Shown here: piece after piece, positions 1 through 10,930 of the stretch
Layout: each line of letters opens with the position of its first letter
Position numbering within the stretch: the first letter of the stretch is position 1
Assembly: GCF_026340675.1 (NCBI RefSeq)
Contig: NZ_JAPEOX010000001.1
Location: 1,612,001 to 1,676,000 of the forward strand
Direction of reading: 5' to 3'
From: Streptomyces sp. NBC_01264
Lineage (GTDB): Bacteria; Actinomycetota; Actinomycetes; Streptomycetales; Streptomycetaceae
DNA: 64,000 nt
Translations under genes and position numbers: made by a program
The notes under the pieces: model-generated
Told to the model about the DNA's origin: nothing
Databases searched by the model: none
What the model saw: only the letters and a program-made list of their open reading frames with translations

Positions 1-671
1 AGTCCCGCTGCAAGCACCGGCCAGGCGCTGCCCAGCGGATGATCGGTCAGCTGGCGGACCACCAGGCTCTGGTCCCAGCGGGGCAGATGCTCATGCCCGA
101 CGGCCACGACGTCGTAGCTGACAAGTCCGGACCCGGCCATCACCAGCACGGCTGTCAGTGCGGCGGGGATCCGGCGTGCCGACCACCAGCGGTACGGCAC
201 GCGCGCCGCGTGGTTCACGGCCGCGCCGTCAGCCCCGGCGAGCGCCGGACTACGGAACGCAGGATGGGCTGGTGGCTTGGCGAGGTCCACCGCCGGGCCC
301 CGGGCCGTGCCGGCGGGGTCGATGATGAAGTGCTGGATTTCGACCCGCACCTCGGGGACATGAAGACCCGTCATTTCGGCCAGGCGCACGGCGACGTGGT
401 CCTGCAGCCGGGTGCAGACCCCTGAGAGATCAGCCGGGTAGGGCAGATGGATCTGCAGCGCTACCCGCACCGCACCCCCGGCGGTGGCGATCCGCGCGTG
501 CGGTGCCCTGCTGCGCCGTCCGGGGCTGGCGTGCGCATCGAGCGCGTCGTCCGCCAGGCGGGCGGCGAGGCGTGCCACGACCCGGCCCTCAATATGGGTG
601 GTCCCGCGCCCCGGAGCCGCCACGGCCTGCTGTCCGTGGGGCTCGGGCGGCACCAAGGCGGTTCTCATCAT
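1..671 (-). CDS. Asp23/Gls24-like membrane protein (DUF6286 type), cut by window edge
   Basis: Open frame running off the left edge (no stop in the window; about 223 codons seen). The N-terminal ~135 residues have the Asp23/Gls24 pattern: a rule-like IEGRVVARLAARLADD helix, then VRVALQIHLPYP and LHVPEVRVEIQHF strands. A basic linker and a hydrophobic segment (IPAALTAVLVMAGSGLV, about residues 163-180) follow, suggesting one membrane anchor and an outside or cytosolic tail as in DUF6286 proteins. The start ATG at 671 overlaps the TGA of the upstream DUF2273-like gene (ATGA), so it is the third gene of the Asp23 operon. Role: envelope stress scaffold, inferred from the family. The full length cannot be judged. 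Confidence 0.75.
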   Translation of the reverse strand, partial: MMRTALVPPEPHGQQAVAAPGRGTTHIEGRVVARLAARLADDALDAHASPGRRSRAPHARIATAGGAVRVALQIHLPYPADLSGVCTRLQDHVAVRLAEMTGLHVPEVRVEIQHFIIDPAGTARGPAVDLAKPPAHPAFRSPALAGADGAAVNHAARVPYRWWSARRIPAALTAVLVMAGSGLVSYDVVAVGHEHLPRWDQSLVVRQLTDHPLGSAWPVLAAG

Positions 672-922
672 CGACCTCGCCGTGCCCCCAGAAGGGCGCC
701 CAGGTCCAGGCGCCCCTCCAGAACAAGCCCCGTCACCAATCCCGCCGCTCCCATGACGGCCACCAGCAGGAAGGCGAAGAATCCGCCGAAGTAGCCGGCG
801 AACGCCAGGGCCATCCCGGCCAGCAGGCCGATGGCGGCGCTGTGTTCGCCGGGGTACCGCCCCGGCTCAGTGCCCGACGCGTGCTCGCGCCAGGTCGTGC
901 GCTCCACCGGGGGAGGCGTCAC
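668..922 (-). CDS. small DUF2273-like membrane protein of the Asp23 operon
   Basis: 84 codons. Two adjacent hydrophobic stretches (AAIGLLAGMALAFAGYFGGF and FAFLLVAVMGAAGLVTGLVL) sit between a charged N-terminus and a basic LLGARRGR tail, the layout of the small DUF2273 membrane proteins found beside Asp23 genes. The GTG start at 922 overlaps the TGA of the Asp23 gene (GTGA), and its own stop overlaps the next ATG, so translation of the three genes is coupled. It probably anchors Asp23 proteins to the membrane (family inference). Confidence 0.75.
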   Translation of the reverse strand: MTPPPVERTTWREHASGTEPGRYPGEHSAAIGLLAGMALAFAGYFGGFFAFLLVAVMGAAGLVTGLVLEGRLDLGALLGARRGR

Positions 923-1404
923 TGCACCCGGCTCTCGAGGGGTGCGGCCTCGTCCTCGTCCTGGGGCAGGTGGACGTCGACGACGGAGATGTTGACCTCC
1001 ACGACCTCCAGGCCGGTCGTCCGCTCCACCTCGGAGATGACGTGTGCGCGAGTGCCTGCGGTGATGTCGAGGATCGCGACGCCGTACTCGACCACCACGT
1101 CCAGGTCCACGGCCGCTTGGCGCTCGCCGACCTCGACCTTGACTCCGCGGGAGAGGTTCGAGCCTCCGCCGGGGACGTGGTCGCGCATCGCGCCGATGGC
1201 ACGGCTCATCCCGGCGCCCAGGCTGTGGATGCCAGGGACTTCGCGGGCAGCCATACCGGCGATCTGCGCCACCACGCTGTCCGCGATCGTCGTCCGGCCC
1301 CGAGACTCCGGTGCGGGCAGGTCGGCAGTGCTCCGTTGGCGCAGGTCCTTGCCATTGGTGCTCGGCACGCTCTCGATGGGGCCCCGGGTCATGGTGTCGG
1401 TCAT
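919..1404 (-). CDS. Asp23/Gls24 family envelope stress response protein
   Basis: 161 aa. The Asp23 core is clear: TTIADSVVAQIAGMAAREVPGIHSL, then a variable loop, VKVEVGERQAAVDLDVVVEYG and VISEVERTTGLEVVEVNISVVDV. The start ATG at 1404 has an upstream AAGGAG with good spacing; longer in-frame extensions toward 1800 run through non-coding-like sequence. It is first in a three-gene leftward operon with 4-bp overlaps. A tandem pair of dormancy-type palindromes lies 97-132 bp upstream, so the operon likely belongs to the same regulon as the USP genes. Asp23 proteins are membrane-associated, abundant under alkaline or envelope stress. Confidence 0.88.
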   Translation of the reverse strand: MTDTMTRGPIESVPSTNGKDLRQRSTADLPAPESRGRTTIADSVVAQIAGMAAREVPGIHSLGAGMSRAIGAMRDHVPGGGSNLSRGVKVEVGERQAAVDLDVVVEYGVAILDITAGTRAHVISEVERTTGLEVVEVNISVVDVHLPQDEDEAAPLESRVQ

Positions 1405-1500
1405 GTTGTCTCCTTGAGGCAGGCGCCTCGGGTGCTTCGGAGAAGCACCGCATCTTCCTGCTTGCACCGACAGTGTGCTCGGGATAGGCCAGCGGCCGAA

Positions 1501-1536
1501 GGGCCGAACGGCCCAATGCGCCGGACCACTTGGACC
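1501..1536. promoter_or_regulatory. tandem dormancy-type palindromes upstream of Asp23 operon
   Basis: GGGCCGAACGGCCC (1501-1514) and GGACCACTTGGACC (1523-1536), centres 22 bp apart. The first is a near-perfect palindrome. The same motif pair precedes most genes of the island, so these are candidate DevR/OsdR-type operator sites for the leftward Asp23 operon. Confidence 0.65.
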
Positions 1537-1627
1537 CCGCCATCGCACCGCCATGCCCCCACCAGAGAACTGCGCCACGCAGGTGCGGCGCACGTATGCG
1601 CGATACTCCGCGTCGCCACACGAGCAA

Positions 1628-1729
1628 CACAGCCTCAAGGCGATCAAGGTCAACCTCGTCGCGCGGATCGCCGAAGCGCACCGGCAAGGCTGGCTCGGTA
1701 TGGCTGGACGAAGAAGAGCCGACGACTGA
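1628..1729 (+). pseudogene. remnant resembling an integrase/recombinase C-terminus
   Basis: A short stretch with coding codon bias reads HSLKAIKVNLVARIAEAHRQ then GWLG. This resembles the tail of actinobacterial tyrosine recombinases of the type ...RIAEAHREGWLGEVEGL. Reading stops soon after in unrelated residues. No recombinase catalytic region is present. I recall the family motif from memory; the identification is tentative. Confidence 0.35.
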
Positions 1730-1953
1730 CGGCCCCCGGCCCTTCTTCCTCCGGGAGCCGCCCATCCACGAAGTGGCCCTGGTCTGACGCTGTTCAGCAC
1801 GTCGTGCGCAAGCCGACGCGGCCGTCACGGCGCCGCCATGGAGATCCCGACGGCCGGCCGTCCTGGGAGCGGTCTGCCCGTCGGGCTCGGGTTAGGGCAG
1901 GCGGATGGTCGGCACCGTGGGCGCGGACATAAGGACTTCGCCTGGCACGGGCG

Positions 1954-2109
1954 GCCGGACATACAGCCGTTAGACGCCCGCTTCGCTGCCGCGTCCGACC
2001 AGACCTCATAGCTGACCCACGGGACGTGCTCGTAGGTGTCGGTGTAGCTGTAGTCCCAGTCCCACAGGTTGGCGTCGAAGGCGAAGGTGCTGTCGTTGGT
2101 GAACGGCCG
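1954..2109 (-). pseudogene. unrecognised gene fragment rich in D/Y/W
   Basis: The leftward frame reads FTNDSTFAFDANLWDWDYSY and TDTYEHVPWVSYEVWSDAA with strongly C/G-ending codons, so it looks like genuine coding sequence. It then runs into low-quality sequence, and upstream (above 2110) the frame also loses coding character. It sits just after the P-type ATPase stop. I do not recognise the family; it is best read as a leftover piece of a gene. Confidence 0.3.
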
Positions 2110-2169
2110 TGTCCTGTGCTGAGAGGCTGCATGCCGAACAGCCGGAACCCCGGCCAAGGGCGTTTCGCT

Positions 2170-4781
<2,612 letters not shown>

Positions 4782-4782
<1 letters not shown>

Positions 4783-5648
4783 CAGGTCCCTTGCGCGAGG
4801 GGGACAGTGATGACCGGGCAGTGTGCCCGGTGCAGCAGTCCGTGGACGACGGAGCCGAGCCGCATGCCGGTGTAGCCCCCGTTTCCACGGCGGCCCAGGA
4901 TCACTACCAGTGCGTGTTCGGCCGCCTGCGCCAGCTCCTCGACCGGGTGGCCCGCCAGCACTTCGTGGGTGAGCGCGACGTCCGGGTACTTCTCCGACCA
5001 GCCGGCGACCGTCTCGTACAGCATGCGGCGCTGCTCCTGGAGACCTTCGTCCCTGTTCTGGAACGAGAGCAGGGGCAGGCGCCACACCGAGATGGCCCGC
5101 AGCATGCACCCGCGAACGCTCGCTTCCTCGAAGGCCACGGCCAGCGCCGCCTTCGAGGACTCGCTGCCGTCGACCGCGACGACCATGTACGGCGACAGTT
5201 GGCTGACGTGCTCCGCATCGCCGACGACCACGACCGGACAGTGCGCCTGCGCGACGACGGGCACCACCAGCGAACCGGCACTTAGGAACTCCTCGGTGCG
5301 GCTGAGGTGTCGCGAACCGAGCACCAGCATGGGGGCCTTGAGGGAAAGCCGGCCGAGGACGGGGGCGGGAAGCCCGTCGAGCAGGTGGGTGGACGGTTCG
5401 AGATCCGGGTGACGCGAGCGCGCCCACACGGCGGCCGCTTCGAGGGTTTCCGCTCCGGTCCGGCGCAGGTCGATGCGGTGCGTGCCCCCGTCGGCGTGCT
5501 GGGTGTCGTGTTGCGGTGGCACCACCAGGACGAGACCCAGGCCGAGCGCCCGGCGGTGCGCCTCGTCGGCGGCCCAGGCCAGGGCCATGTGCCAGTCCCT
5601 GACCGGGTCGATGCCGACGACGATCTCACGGTCCGTCATGTTCTTCAT
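4782..5648 (-). CDS. universal stress protein, two UspA domains
   Basis: 288 aa with two UspA domains: EIVVGIDPVRDWHMALAWAA (about 8-150) and YMVVAVDGSESSKAALAVAF (about 155-288). The second domain carries the ATP-loop pattern G-x2-G-x9-G-S (GRRGNGGYTGMRLGS). The first domain has a degenerate loop (GSRHLSRTEEFLSAGS). The ATG at 5648 overlaps the preceding USP stop by one base and has an upstream GGGGAACGAG; a second ATG at 5639 is possible. It is the middle gene of USP-USP-ATPase. Its closest relative in the window is the protein at 23775-24638, which has the same domain order and LLHRAHCPV ending. Confidence 0.9.
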
Positions 5649-6550
5649 CACGACTCGTTCCCCTGGTCGTTGGCGTGCCGCGGGATGAGCAGCACGGGAC
5701 ACCGTGCGTGATGCAGGAGGCTGTGGCTCACGTGCCCGAGCGTGCGCCCGATGTAGCCCGGCGAGCGCTTCCCGCCGACGACCAGCAGGTCCGCGTCCTG
5801 CGAGGCCTCGGCCAGTACGCCAGCCACCGAGAAGCTCCTCTCCAAGTCGGCGTGCACGGTCAGATCCGGGAACTCCTCACGGATCAGGCCTGCCATGGCC
5901 GTCAGGCGCTCCACGTGCCGACCGCTGACCTCCTCGACGTCGTCGAGCATGCTCACGACGTTGCCGACGGAGTGCAGCGGGCTCCATACGTGCAGCAGCC
6001 GCAACGACGCCTTGCGCAGCCCCGCTTCGTGCGCGGCGTACCGGACGCAGTCGAGGTCGTGTTCGTCGTGGACGCCGGCCAGCACGCTGCCGGTTTCGCC
6101 CCGCGGGTCCGTGCCCCGCACCACGACGAGGGGGGTGGTGGCGCTCGCGGCGGCCTTGAGTCCGACGGAGCCGAGCATCAGCGAGGTGAACCCGCCGAGA
6201 CCGCGGTTGCCGATGACGATCGTGCCGTGGACGCCGGCGGCCCTGTGGAGGCTGAGTACGGGTGCGTTGCGGCTGAACTCCATGGTGACGTACAGATCGG
6301 GATGGAGTTCCGCTACGGCGGCGGCGGTGTCATCGAGTAGTTCGCGGCCCGCGGTGCGGACCCGTTCGATGGTCTCCACCGATGCGTAGACGGCTCTGCT
6401 GTCCGTATCCGCGGCGTGGACGATGTGCAGGGTGCTCCCCCGCCGTACGGCTTCGGCCGCGGCCCACAGGACTGCCCCGCGTGCGGGGTCCGACCCGTCG
6501 ACGCCGACGATGACCGTCCCGAGTTCCGGACCGGCAGTGATGCCTTCCAT
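5648..6550 (-). CDS. universal stress protein, two UspA domains
   Basis: 300 aa. Domain 1 begins GTVIVGVDGSDPARGAVLWA and ends with the ATP loop GNRGLGGFTSLMLGSVG (G-x2-G-x9-G-S). Domain 2 (about 160-300) has GGKRSPGYIGRTLGHVSHSL, a variant loop, then HHARCPVLLIPR. First gene of the leftward operon; tandem dormancy-type palindromes lie about 70-105 bp upstream. It is paralogous to the USP at 24635-25543, which also precedes a second USP and faces a CBS gene, so the two blocks look like copies of one module. Confidence 0.92.
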   Translation of the reverse strand: MEGITAGPELGTVIVGVDGSDPARGAVLWAAAEAVRRGSTLHIVHAADTDSRAVYASVETIERVRTAGRELLDDTAAAVAELHPDLYVTMEFSRNAPVLSLHRAAGVHGTIVIGNRGLGGFTSLMLGSVGLKAAASATTPLVVVRGTDPRGETGSVLAGVHDEHDLDCVRYAAHEAGLRKASLRLLHVWSPLHSVGNVVSMLDDVEEVSGRHVERLTAMAGLIREEFPDLTVHADLERSFSVAGVLAEASQDADLLVVGGKRSPGYIGRTLGHVSHSLLHHARCPVLLIPRHANDQGNES

Positions 6551-6618
6551 GTCTTCTCCTGATCGAGGGCCATCGTGCTTGCCCTCTCACGCTGGCATCG
6601 CGGGCGAGTGGCCGGCGA

Positions 6619-6653
6619 GGGCCATAGGGGCCAGGGCAAGGGCCGACCGGTCC
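6619..6653. promoter_or_regulatory. tandem dormancy-type palindromes, USP-USP-ATPase operon
   Basis: GGGCCATAGGGGCC (6619-6632) and GGGCCGACCGGTCC (6640-6653), centres 21 bp apart, nearest to the leftward USP start at 6550. Same pattern as at other island promoters. Confidence 0.6.
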
Positions 6654-6705
6654 CTCCCCGGTTCCCCTCCCCGGCGCTCGGAATCGGCGCACGCCCCCGT
6701 GGACT

Positions 6706-6740
6706 GACCCGGTCGGCCCTCTCACAGGACCGTTCGGCCC
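6706..6740. promoter_or_regulatory. tandem dormancy-type palindromes, CBS gene
   Basis: GACCCGGTCGGCCC (6706-6719) and GGACCGTTCGGCCC (6727-6740), centres 21 bp apart, 96-130 bp before the CBS start at 6836. The second 14-mer is identical to the one at 25706-25719 in front of the paralogous CBS gene. Confidence 0.65.
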
Positions 6741-6835
6741 TCGATACGGATGCCGGCGGGGCGGATGGTGGCTGGTACGGGTGGTGCACACCAGCCCTCT
6801 GCGCCCCCGCATGACGACGTACAGGAGGTCCGGTC

Positions 6836-7460
6836 GTGAAGCACACCCAGGTCGGCGAGGTGATGTCGGCAGATGTCGTCTCGGTGGACCGTTCGACGAC
6901 GTTCAGGGAGATCGTCAAGCTCCTCGCCGACCACGACATCACCGGACTGCCCGTCGTGGACGGGGACGACCGGGTGGTCGGCGTCGTCTCCGAGAGCGAT
7001 CTGCTCGCCCGCAAGGCCCTGACGGCCGCCGACATCATGACGGCTCCCGCAGTCACCATCCGCGCGGCGGGAAGGCGTCTCGGAGGCCGGGCAGCTCATG
7101 ACGCGCCTCGGTCTGCAACGCCTTCCGGTGACCGACGAGGAAGAACGCCTCGTCGGCATCGTCACCCGGCGTGACCTCCTGCGCGTCTTCCTGCGCCCCG
7201 ATGCCGAGATACGGCGGCACGTGAGCGAGGACGTGCTGTCGGAAAGCGTCGGGGCGCCCACCGGGGCGGTGGACATCCACGTCCTGGACGGTGTCGTGAC
7301 CCTCGCGGGCCGACTGGAACGGCAGAGCCAGATCCCCCTCGCCCTGCGACTCACCGCACGACTGGACGGCGTTGTCGCCGTGGTCGACGAGCTCACCGCC
7401 CGCACGGACGACTCCCGTCTGATCCCACCGGAGCGCGGAGCACAACCCATCACCTGGTGA
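6836..7460 (+). pseudogene. CBS-pair plus BON domain protein, disrupted by a +1 frameshift
   Basis: The first part (6836 to about 7068) encodes MKHTQVGEVMSADVVSVDRS and a CBS motif (DITGLPVVDGDDRVVGVVSESDL). The second CBS domain and a BON domain (VDIHVLDGVVTLAGRL) continue in a different frame to 7460. The total, 625 bases, is one more than a multiple of three. Removing one G from the GGG at 7069-7071 restores an uninterrupted protein of about 207 aa that aligns throughout with the intact paralog at 25810-26445. As given, translation would end at 7174 with a truncated product. It could be a true null allele or a homopolymer sequencing error. CBS pairs bind adenyl nucleotides; BON domains associate with membranes or phospholipid (family knowledge). 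Confidence 0.85.
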
Positions 7461-7498
7461 CCGCGGAACACTCCGCGCAGCCCGAGGAGGCCACCGTC

Positions 7499-8370
7499 AT
7501 GAACCACCACGTAACCGTCGGCGTCGACGGCACCCCCAGAGCCTCTCCGCAGCCCGCTGGGCAGCCCGCGAGGCCACGCTCCGCGAGGCCCCCCTGCGGA
7601 TCGTCCACGCCGAGGACTGGTCCTCCGGCACCCTGATACCTGAACTGGACCCCGGGACGCACGACCGCTGGGCCGACGAGGTCCTGACCTCCGCCACCGA
7701 CGAGCTGAAGCAGGCGTATCCCCGCCTGGAGATCTCCGCCCGTCGCCTCTCCGGCAGGCCTTCCACGGCTCTGGCGGCAGAGGCCGAGAGCGCCGGCCTG
7801 CTGGTCCTCGGCTCCCGCGGGCTGGGCAGTGTGGTCGGCTTCATCGTCGGCTCCGTGGGCCTGTCCACCCTCACCGCCACCGAGACGCCCGTCGTCCTCG
7901 TACGGGCGGAGGAGGACGACGGGGAGAACGCGGCCCGCACCCCGTACGGCGAGATCGTCGTGGGCGTCGACATCCACCAGTCCTGCGACAGGGTCCTGGC
8001 CTTCGCCTTCGAAGAAGCCTCGCGCCGTGACTGCGCGTTGCGGGCGGTACACGGCTGGAAGCTCCCTCCGGCGTCCGGCTACTCGCCCGTCCTCAAGGCC
8101 TCGGTCGCACGCGAGGTCGACCACACCGTCGCCGAGATGCTCGACGACATGCTCATGCCCTGGCGGATGAAGTTCCCGGACGTACGACTCGAGGAGCAGA
8201 CGTTCATCGGATCGGCGGGACGTGAGCTCGTCCAGGCCACCACGGGCGCGGACCTCGTCGTCATCGGGCGCCGCATCCGCCGCTCGCCCATGGGCACGCA
8301 CCTCGGCCCGATCGCCCATGCCGTGCTCCACCACACGGCCGCACCGGTGGCCGTACTCGCCCACGACTGA
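7499..8370 (+). pseudogene. universal stress protein, disrupted by a -1 frameshift near its start
   Basis: The ATG at 7499 gives MNHHVTVGVDGTP and then leaves the USP frame. The rest of the gene, from about 7541 (SLSAARWAAREATLREAPL) to 8370, is a normal two-domain USP with ATP loop GSRGLGSVVGFIVGSVG and ending AHAVLHHTAAPVAVLAHD. The length of 872 is one short of a multiple of three; adding one base after the CCCCC around 7532-7536 joins the parts as GTP(E)SLSAARW. Without correction only an internal start (such as 7831, 179 aa) would work. Its closest relative is the intact USP at 8717-9598. It lies 38 bp after the CBS gene and is probably co-transcribed with it. Confidence 0.85.
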
Positions 8371-8453
8371 CCGCCGGCCAGAGCCGACCGTTACCGCTCC
8401 ACACCCGGCAGCCCTGCCGGGGGACCTGCGCGCCCGCTCTCCGAGGAGGACTC

Positions 8454-8732
8454 GTGAAGGACCTGAGCACCAAGGTGGCAGCGGAGCGGCAAACCCGCCT
8501 CTCCCGCCGGGCGCTGCGCGTCATCGCGTACGGCGCACTCATGACGGACGAGTACCCGCCCTTGCGGCTCGACCTGGGCGGTGCCGAGCCGCAGCTCACT
8601 CCGGACACCGCCCGGCAAGGGCCGGTCGGCTCAACAACGGACTCCTCGGCCCCCCTTGGAAGCGGTGGCCGGGACGGAGTCTGGAACTCACACGTCAACT
8701 CAGGGAGATGGGCACCATGGCCAACCTTGTGA
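8454..8732 (+). pseudogene. short ORF, possible DUF4389 remnant
   Basis: GTG start at 8454 after a purine-rich GAGGA. The first ~50 residues look coding: LSRRALRVIAYGALMTDEYP then PLRLDLGG. The MTDEYPPxxLD pattern resembles the last conserved block of DUF4389 membrane proteins (from memory). After about residue 55 the reading is non-coding-like and overlaps the regulatory palindromes of the next USP gene, so this is most likely a truncated leftover and not a full gene. Confidence 0.4.
8619..8652. promoter_or_regulatory. tandem dormancy-type palindromes upstream of USP
   Basis: GGGCCGGTCGGCTC (8619-8632) and GGACTCCTCGGCCC (8639-8652), centres 20 bp apart, 65-98 bp before the USP start at 8717. 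Weaker matches than other pairs but at the same position and spacing. Confidence 0.5.
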
Positions 8733-9598
8733 CCGCCGGCCTCGACGGCTCGCGCGAAAGTGTCGCTGCGGCCCGATGGGCCGCGCACGAAGCAAACCTC
8801 CGCGGGGCACCTCTGGCCCTGGTCCACGTGGAGGAGTGGCTGGAGCGGCCCCCTCTCACCGTCGCGACGAGCGAAGTCCAGAGCGAGTGGGCGCAGGGAC
8901 TGCTCCGCGAGGCCTCCGAGGAGATCAAGGGGCTTTACCCGAACCTGGAGATCACCTCCCGCCGGCTGTCAGGGATCCCGGCTACGGCCCTGGCCCACGC
9001 GGCTGCCTCGTCGGACATGCTGGTGCTCGGTTCCCGAGGGCTAGGCGGCATCGCCGGGTTCATCCTCGGGTCCATCAGCGCCGGGACCATCGCCGCAACC
9101 GATCAGCCGATCGTTCTCGTCCGGGCACCGCACGATGAGGCCACGCCCGCCGAGGAGCGCGGCACCGATGGCCCGATCGTGACGGGAGTGGACATCGGGC
9201 GCCCCTGTGACGCACTGCTCTCCTTCGCCTTCGACGAGGCGGCACGCCGCGGGTGCGCCCTGCGGGTGATCCACGCCTGGTCACCGCCGCCCGTCGTCGG
9301 CTCCGGCTACAGCTACGGTCTCGATCTCGGCGTGCAGGAGGAGATAGGTCGGGGGATCGCCACGGCCGTGGACGAGATGATCCGCCCCTGGTGCGAGAAG
9401 TACCCCTCGGTGGCGGTCGCCCCCGAGGTGTTCATCGGCCAGTCCGCGATCCAGCTCGTGGACGCATCCAAGGGTGCCGCGCTGGTCGTGGTCGGCAGGC
9501 GCATCCGGCGCTCCGCCTACGGCACCCACATCGGCGGGATCGCCCACGCGGTCCTGCACCACGCCGCCGCGCCCGTCGCCGTCATCGCCCACGAGTGA
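8717..9598 (+). CDS. universal stress protein, two UspA domains
   Basis: 293 aa. Domain 1 starts NLVTAGLDGSRESVAAARWA and carries the ATP loop GSRGLGGIAGFILGSIS. Domain 2 starts IVTGVDIGRPCDALLSFAFD and ends GRRIRRSAYGTHIGGIAHAV then HHAAAPVAVIAHE. The start at 8717 was chosen over 8708 because the AGGGAG at 8702-8707 then has normal spacing. It is the intact partner of the frameshifted USP at 7499-8370, with which it shares domain layout and C-terminus. Confidence 0.92.
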   Translation: MANLVTAGLDGSRESVAAARWAAHEANLRGAPLALVHVEEWLERPPLTVATSEVQSEWAQGLLREASEEIKGLYPNLEITSRRLSGIPATALAHAAASSDMLVLGSRGLGGIAGFILGSISAGTIAATDQPIVLVRAPHDEATPAEERGTDGPIVTGVDIGRPCDALLSFAFDEAARRGCALRVIHAWSPPPVVGSGYSYGLDLGVQEEIGRGIATAVDEMIRPWCEKYPSVAVAPEVFIGQSAIQLVDASKGAALVVVGRRIRRSAYGTHIGGIAHAVLHHAAAPVAVIAHE

Positions 9599-9624
9599 AG
9601 GCACCTCCCCGGCCGGTGAGCGCC

Positions 9625-10212
9625 TCAGTCGTCGTCGACTCCTGATTGAGTGGGCAGTCGGCCCGACCAGCCGGGTTCCACGCGCTGCCAGTCCCGTCCC
9701 CACATGGACAGGCTGCGCGCATGGACGGTTCGGAGCCTCAGGTGGACGACGCCTGCGGCTGTCAGCGCGATCAGGGCCGCGGCAGTGGCACCGACGGTCA
9801 TCGCGGCGAAGGCCCGCTCGCCCGCGGATGGGTGCCCCTGGACCGTACGGCCCGAGTCGTCCACCCAGATCACGACGGGACTACCCGCGGGGGTTTTGGG
9901 CTGGACCGTTACGAGTCCCGTGCGCCGGGTGGCCGAAGGGTACTGCCAGGCAGCCTGTGCTACGGACGCGGCGGCACCGCCGCTCCAGGAGTCGGGTGCG
10001 TGCTCGGCGGCCCCGAGCGTGGTGGCCGTGATCCGGTGCGCGTGCTCGGCCTCTTCCCGCGCAGTGCGGTTGTCGACGTTCCACACGGCCAGCCCGACGG
10101 CCACTCCGCAGAAGGCTGCGACGAGAGCCGACAGGACGAAGGCGACGAGCCACCGGGTGCGCGTGCGGTCAGATTTCCGCCGCAACGGATTGGGCGGTGT
10201 TCCGTGAAGCAT
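9625..10212 (-). CDS. Rv1733c-like membrane protein
   Basis: 195 aa. A first transmembrane helix (WLVAFVLSALVAAFCGVAVG, about 21-40), an extracytoplasmic middle with PKTPAGSPVVIWVDDSG, and a second helix (FAAMTVGATAAALIALTAAG, about 135-155). This is the layout of Rv1733c-family proteins, whose founding member belongs to the mycobacterial DosR dormancy regulon. Function unknown. It is 27 bp downstream of the flavodoxin gene in the same direction, so it is probably expressed from the flavodoxin promoter with its dormancy palindromes. Confidence 0.8.
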   Translation of the reverse strand: MLHGTPPNPLRRKSDRTRTRWLVAFVLSALVAAFCGVAVGLAVWNVDNRTAREEAEHAHRITATTLGAAEHAPDSWSGGAAASVAQAAWQYPSATRRTGLVTVQPKTPAGSPVVIWVDDSGRTVQGHPSAGERAFAAMTVGATAAALIALTAAGVVHLRLRTVHARSLSMWGRDWQRVEPGWSGRLPTQSGVDDD

Positions 10213-10239
10213 GGCGGGCCTCCGGCACCAGGAGTCTTC

Positions 10240-10755
10240 CTACGGGGCGGGTGAGGCGGCCGCGGTGAGTTCGGCACCGATGTGGTGGGCCCAGGCCTGG
10301 ATGCGCTCGGGGTTGCGGAAGTCTCCGGCCTTGCCCTGGCGTACGAGGGTGCGGGCGAGCAGGCCGGGCGTGCCCTCCGTGAGGCTGCCGCCGAAGGTGA
10401 CGTGGTCGCGGGCGCCGAGTTGTCGCATCTGCCTGGCGACGGCCCTTACCGGCGGGATGTCGTTGCGTTCGGCGGAGGAGTCGACCGGTCCGCTGCTGAA
10501 CAGCCAGACGGGACGGTGCTTCAGATACCGGGCGTTGCGCTTCGCGCAGCGCCGGGCCCGTCCGTTCCACCGCCCCGCGTACAGGGATCCGCCCAGCACC
10601 ACCCCGTCGTAGCCGCGGACGTCCGTGACCTCGTCGGCCGGGACCACCCAGACGTCGATGCCGTCCTCACGCAGTGCCGATCCGATCTGCTCCGCGATCC
10701 CGGCGGTCGCACCGTGCTTGCTTCCGTAGGCGACCAGAACCTGTTTCGCACTCAT
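10240..10755 (-). CDS. flavodoxin-domain protein (HemG-like fold)
   Basis: 171 aa. The N-terminus QVLVAYGSKHGATAGIAEQI is the FMN phosphate-binding loop of flavodoxins, followed by YDGVVLGGSLYAGRW (second FMN loop) and RPVWLFSSGPVD. Length and motifs fit the menaquinone-dependent protoporphyrinogen oxidase (HemG)-like flavodoxins. The partner and reaction here are unknown; a low-potential redox role under oxygen limitation is inferred from the island context. The ATG at 10755 has GGAGGAAGCG upstream. It heads a two-gene unit with the Rv1733c-like gene and has dormancy palindromes about 91-127 bp upstream. Confidence 0.88.
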   Translation of the reverse strand: MSAKQVLVAYGSKHGATAGIAEQIGSALREDGIDVWVVPADEVTDVRGYDGVVLGGSLYAGRWNGRARRCAKRNARYLKHRPVWLFSSGPVDSSAERNDIPPVRAVARQMRQLGARDHVTFGGSLTEGTPGLLARTLVRQGKAGDFRNPERIQAWAHHIGAELTAAASPAP

Positions 10756-10845
10756 GCGCTTCCTCCTTCGGTCGTTCCTGCGAGCCCGTGCGTGATGCAT
10801 CTTGACGCTTCCTCCACTCTCCCCTCGGGGACGAGCCGTCCGTAG

Positions 10846-10882
10846 GGGCCCAACCGGGGCCTGAGTAGGGGCCGTTCGGCCC
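10846..10882. promoter_or_regulatory. tandem dormancy-type palindromes upstream of flavodoxin
   Basis: GGGCCCAACCGGGGCC (10846-10861) and the perfect-arm GGGCCGTTCGGCCC (10869-10882), centres 22 bp apart, upstream of the leftward flavodoxin start at 10755. Confidence 0.65.
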
Positions 10883-10930
10883 TCTCGTGGATGCCAGGAC
10901 CCTTTGAGGGGGACCTCCTCGAAGCAGGGA

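Noticed and set aside
6836..7460. Programmed frameshift in the CBS gene
   Set aside because: The shift needs removal of one base from GGG, there is no stop codon placed for recoding, and the paralog is in a single frame. Mutation or sequencing error is simpler.
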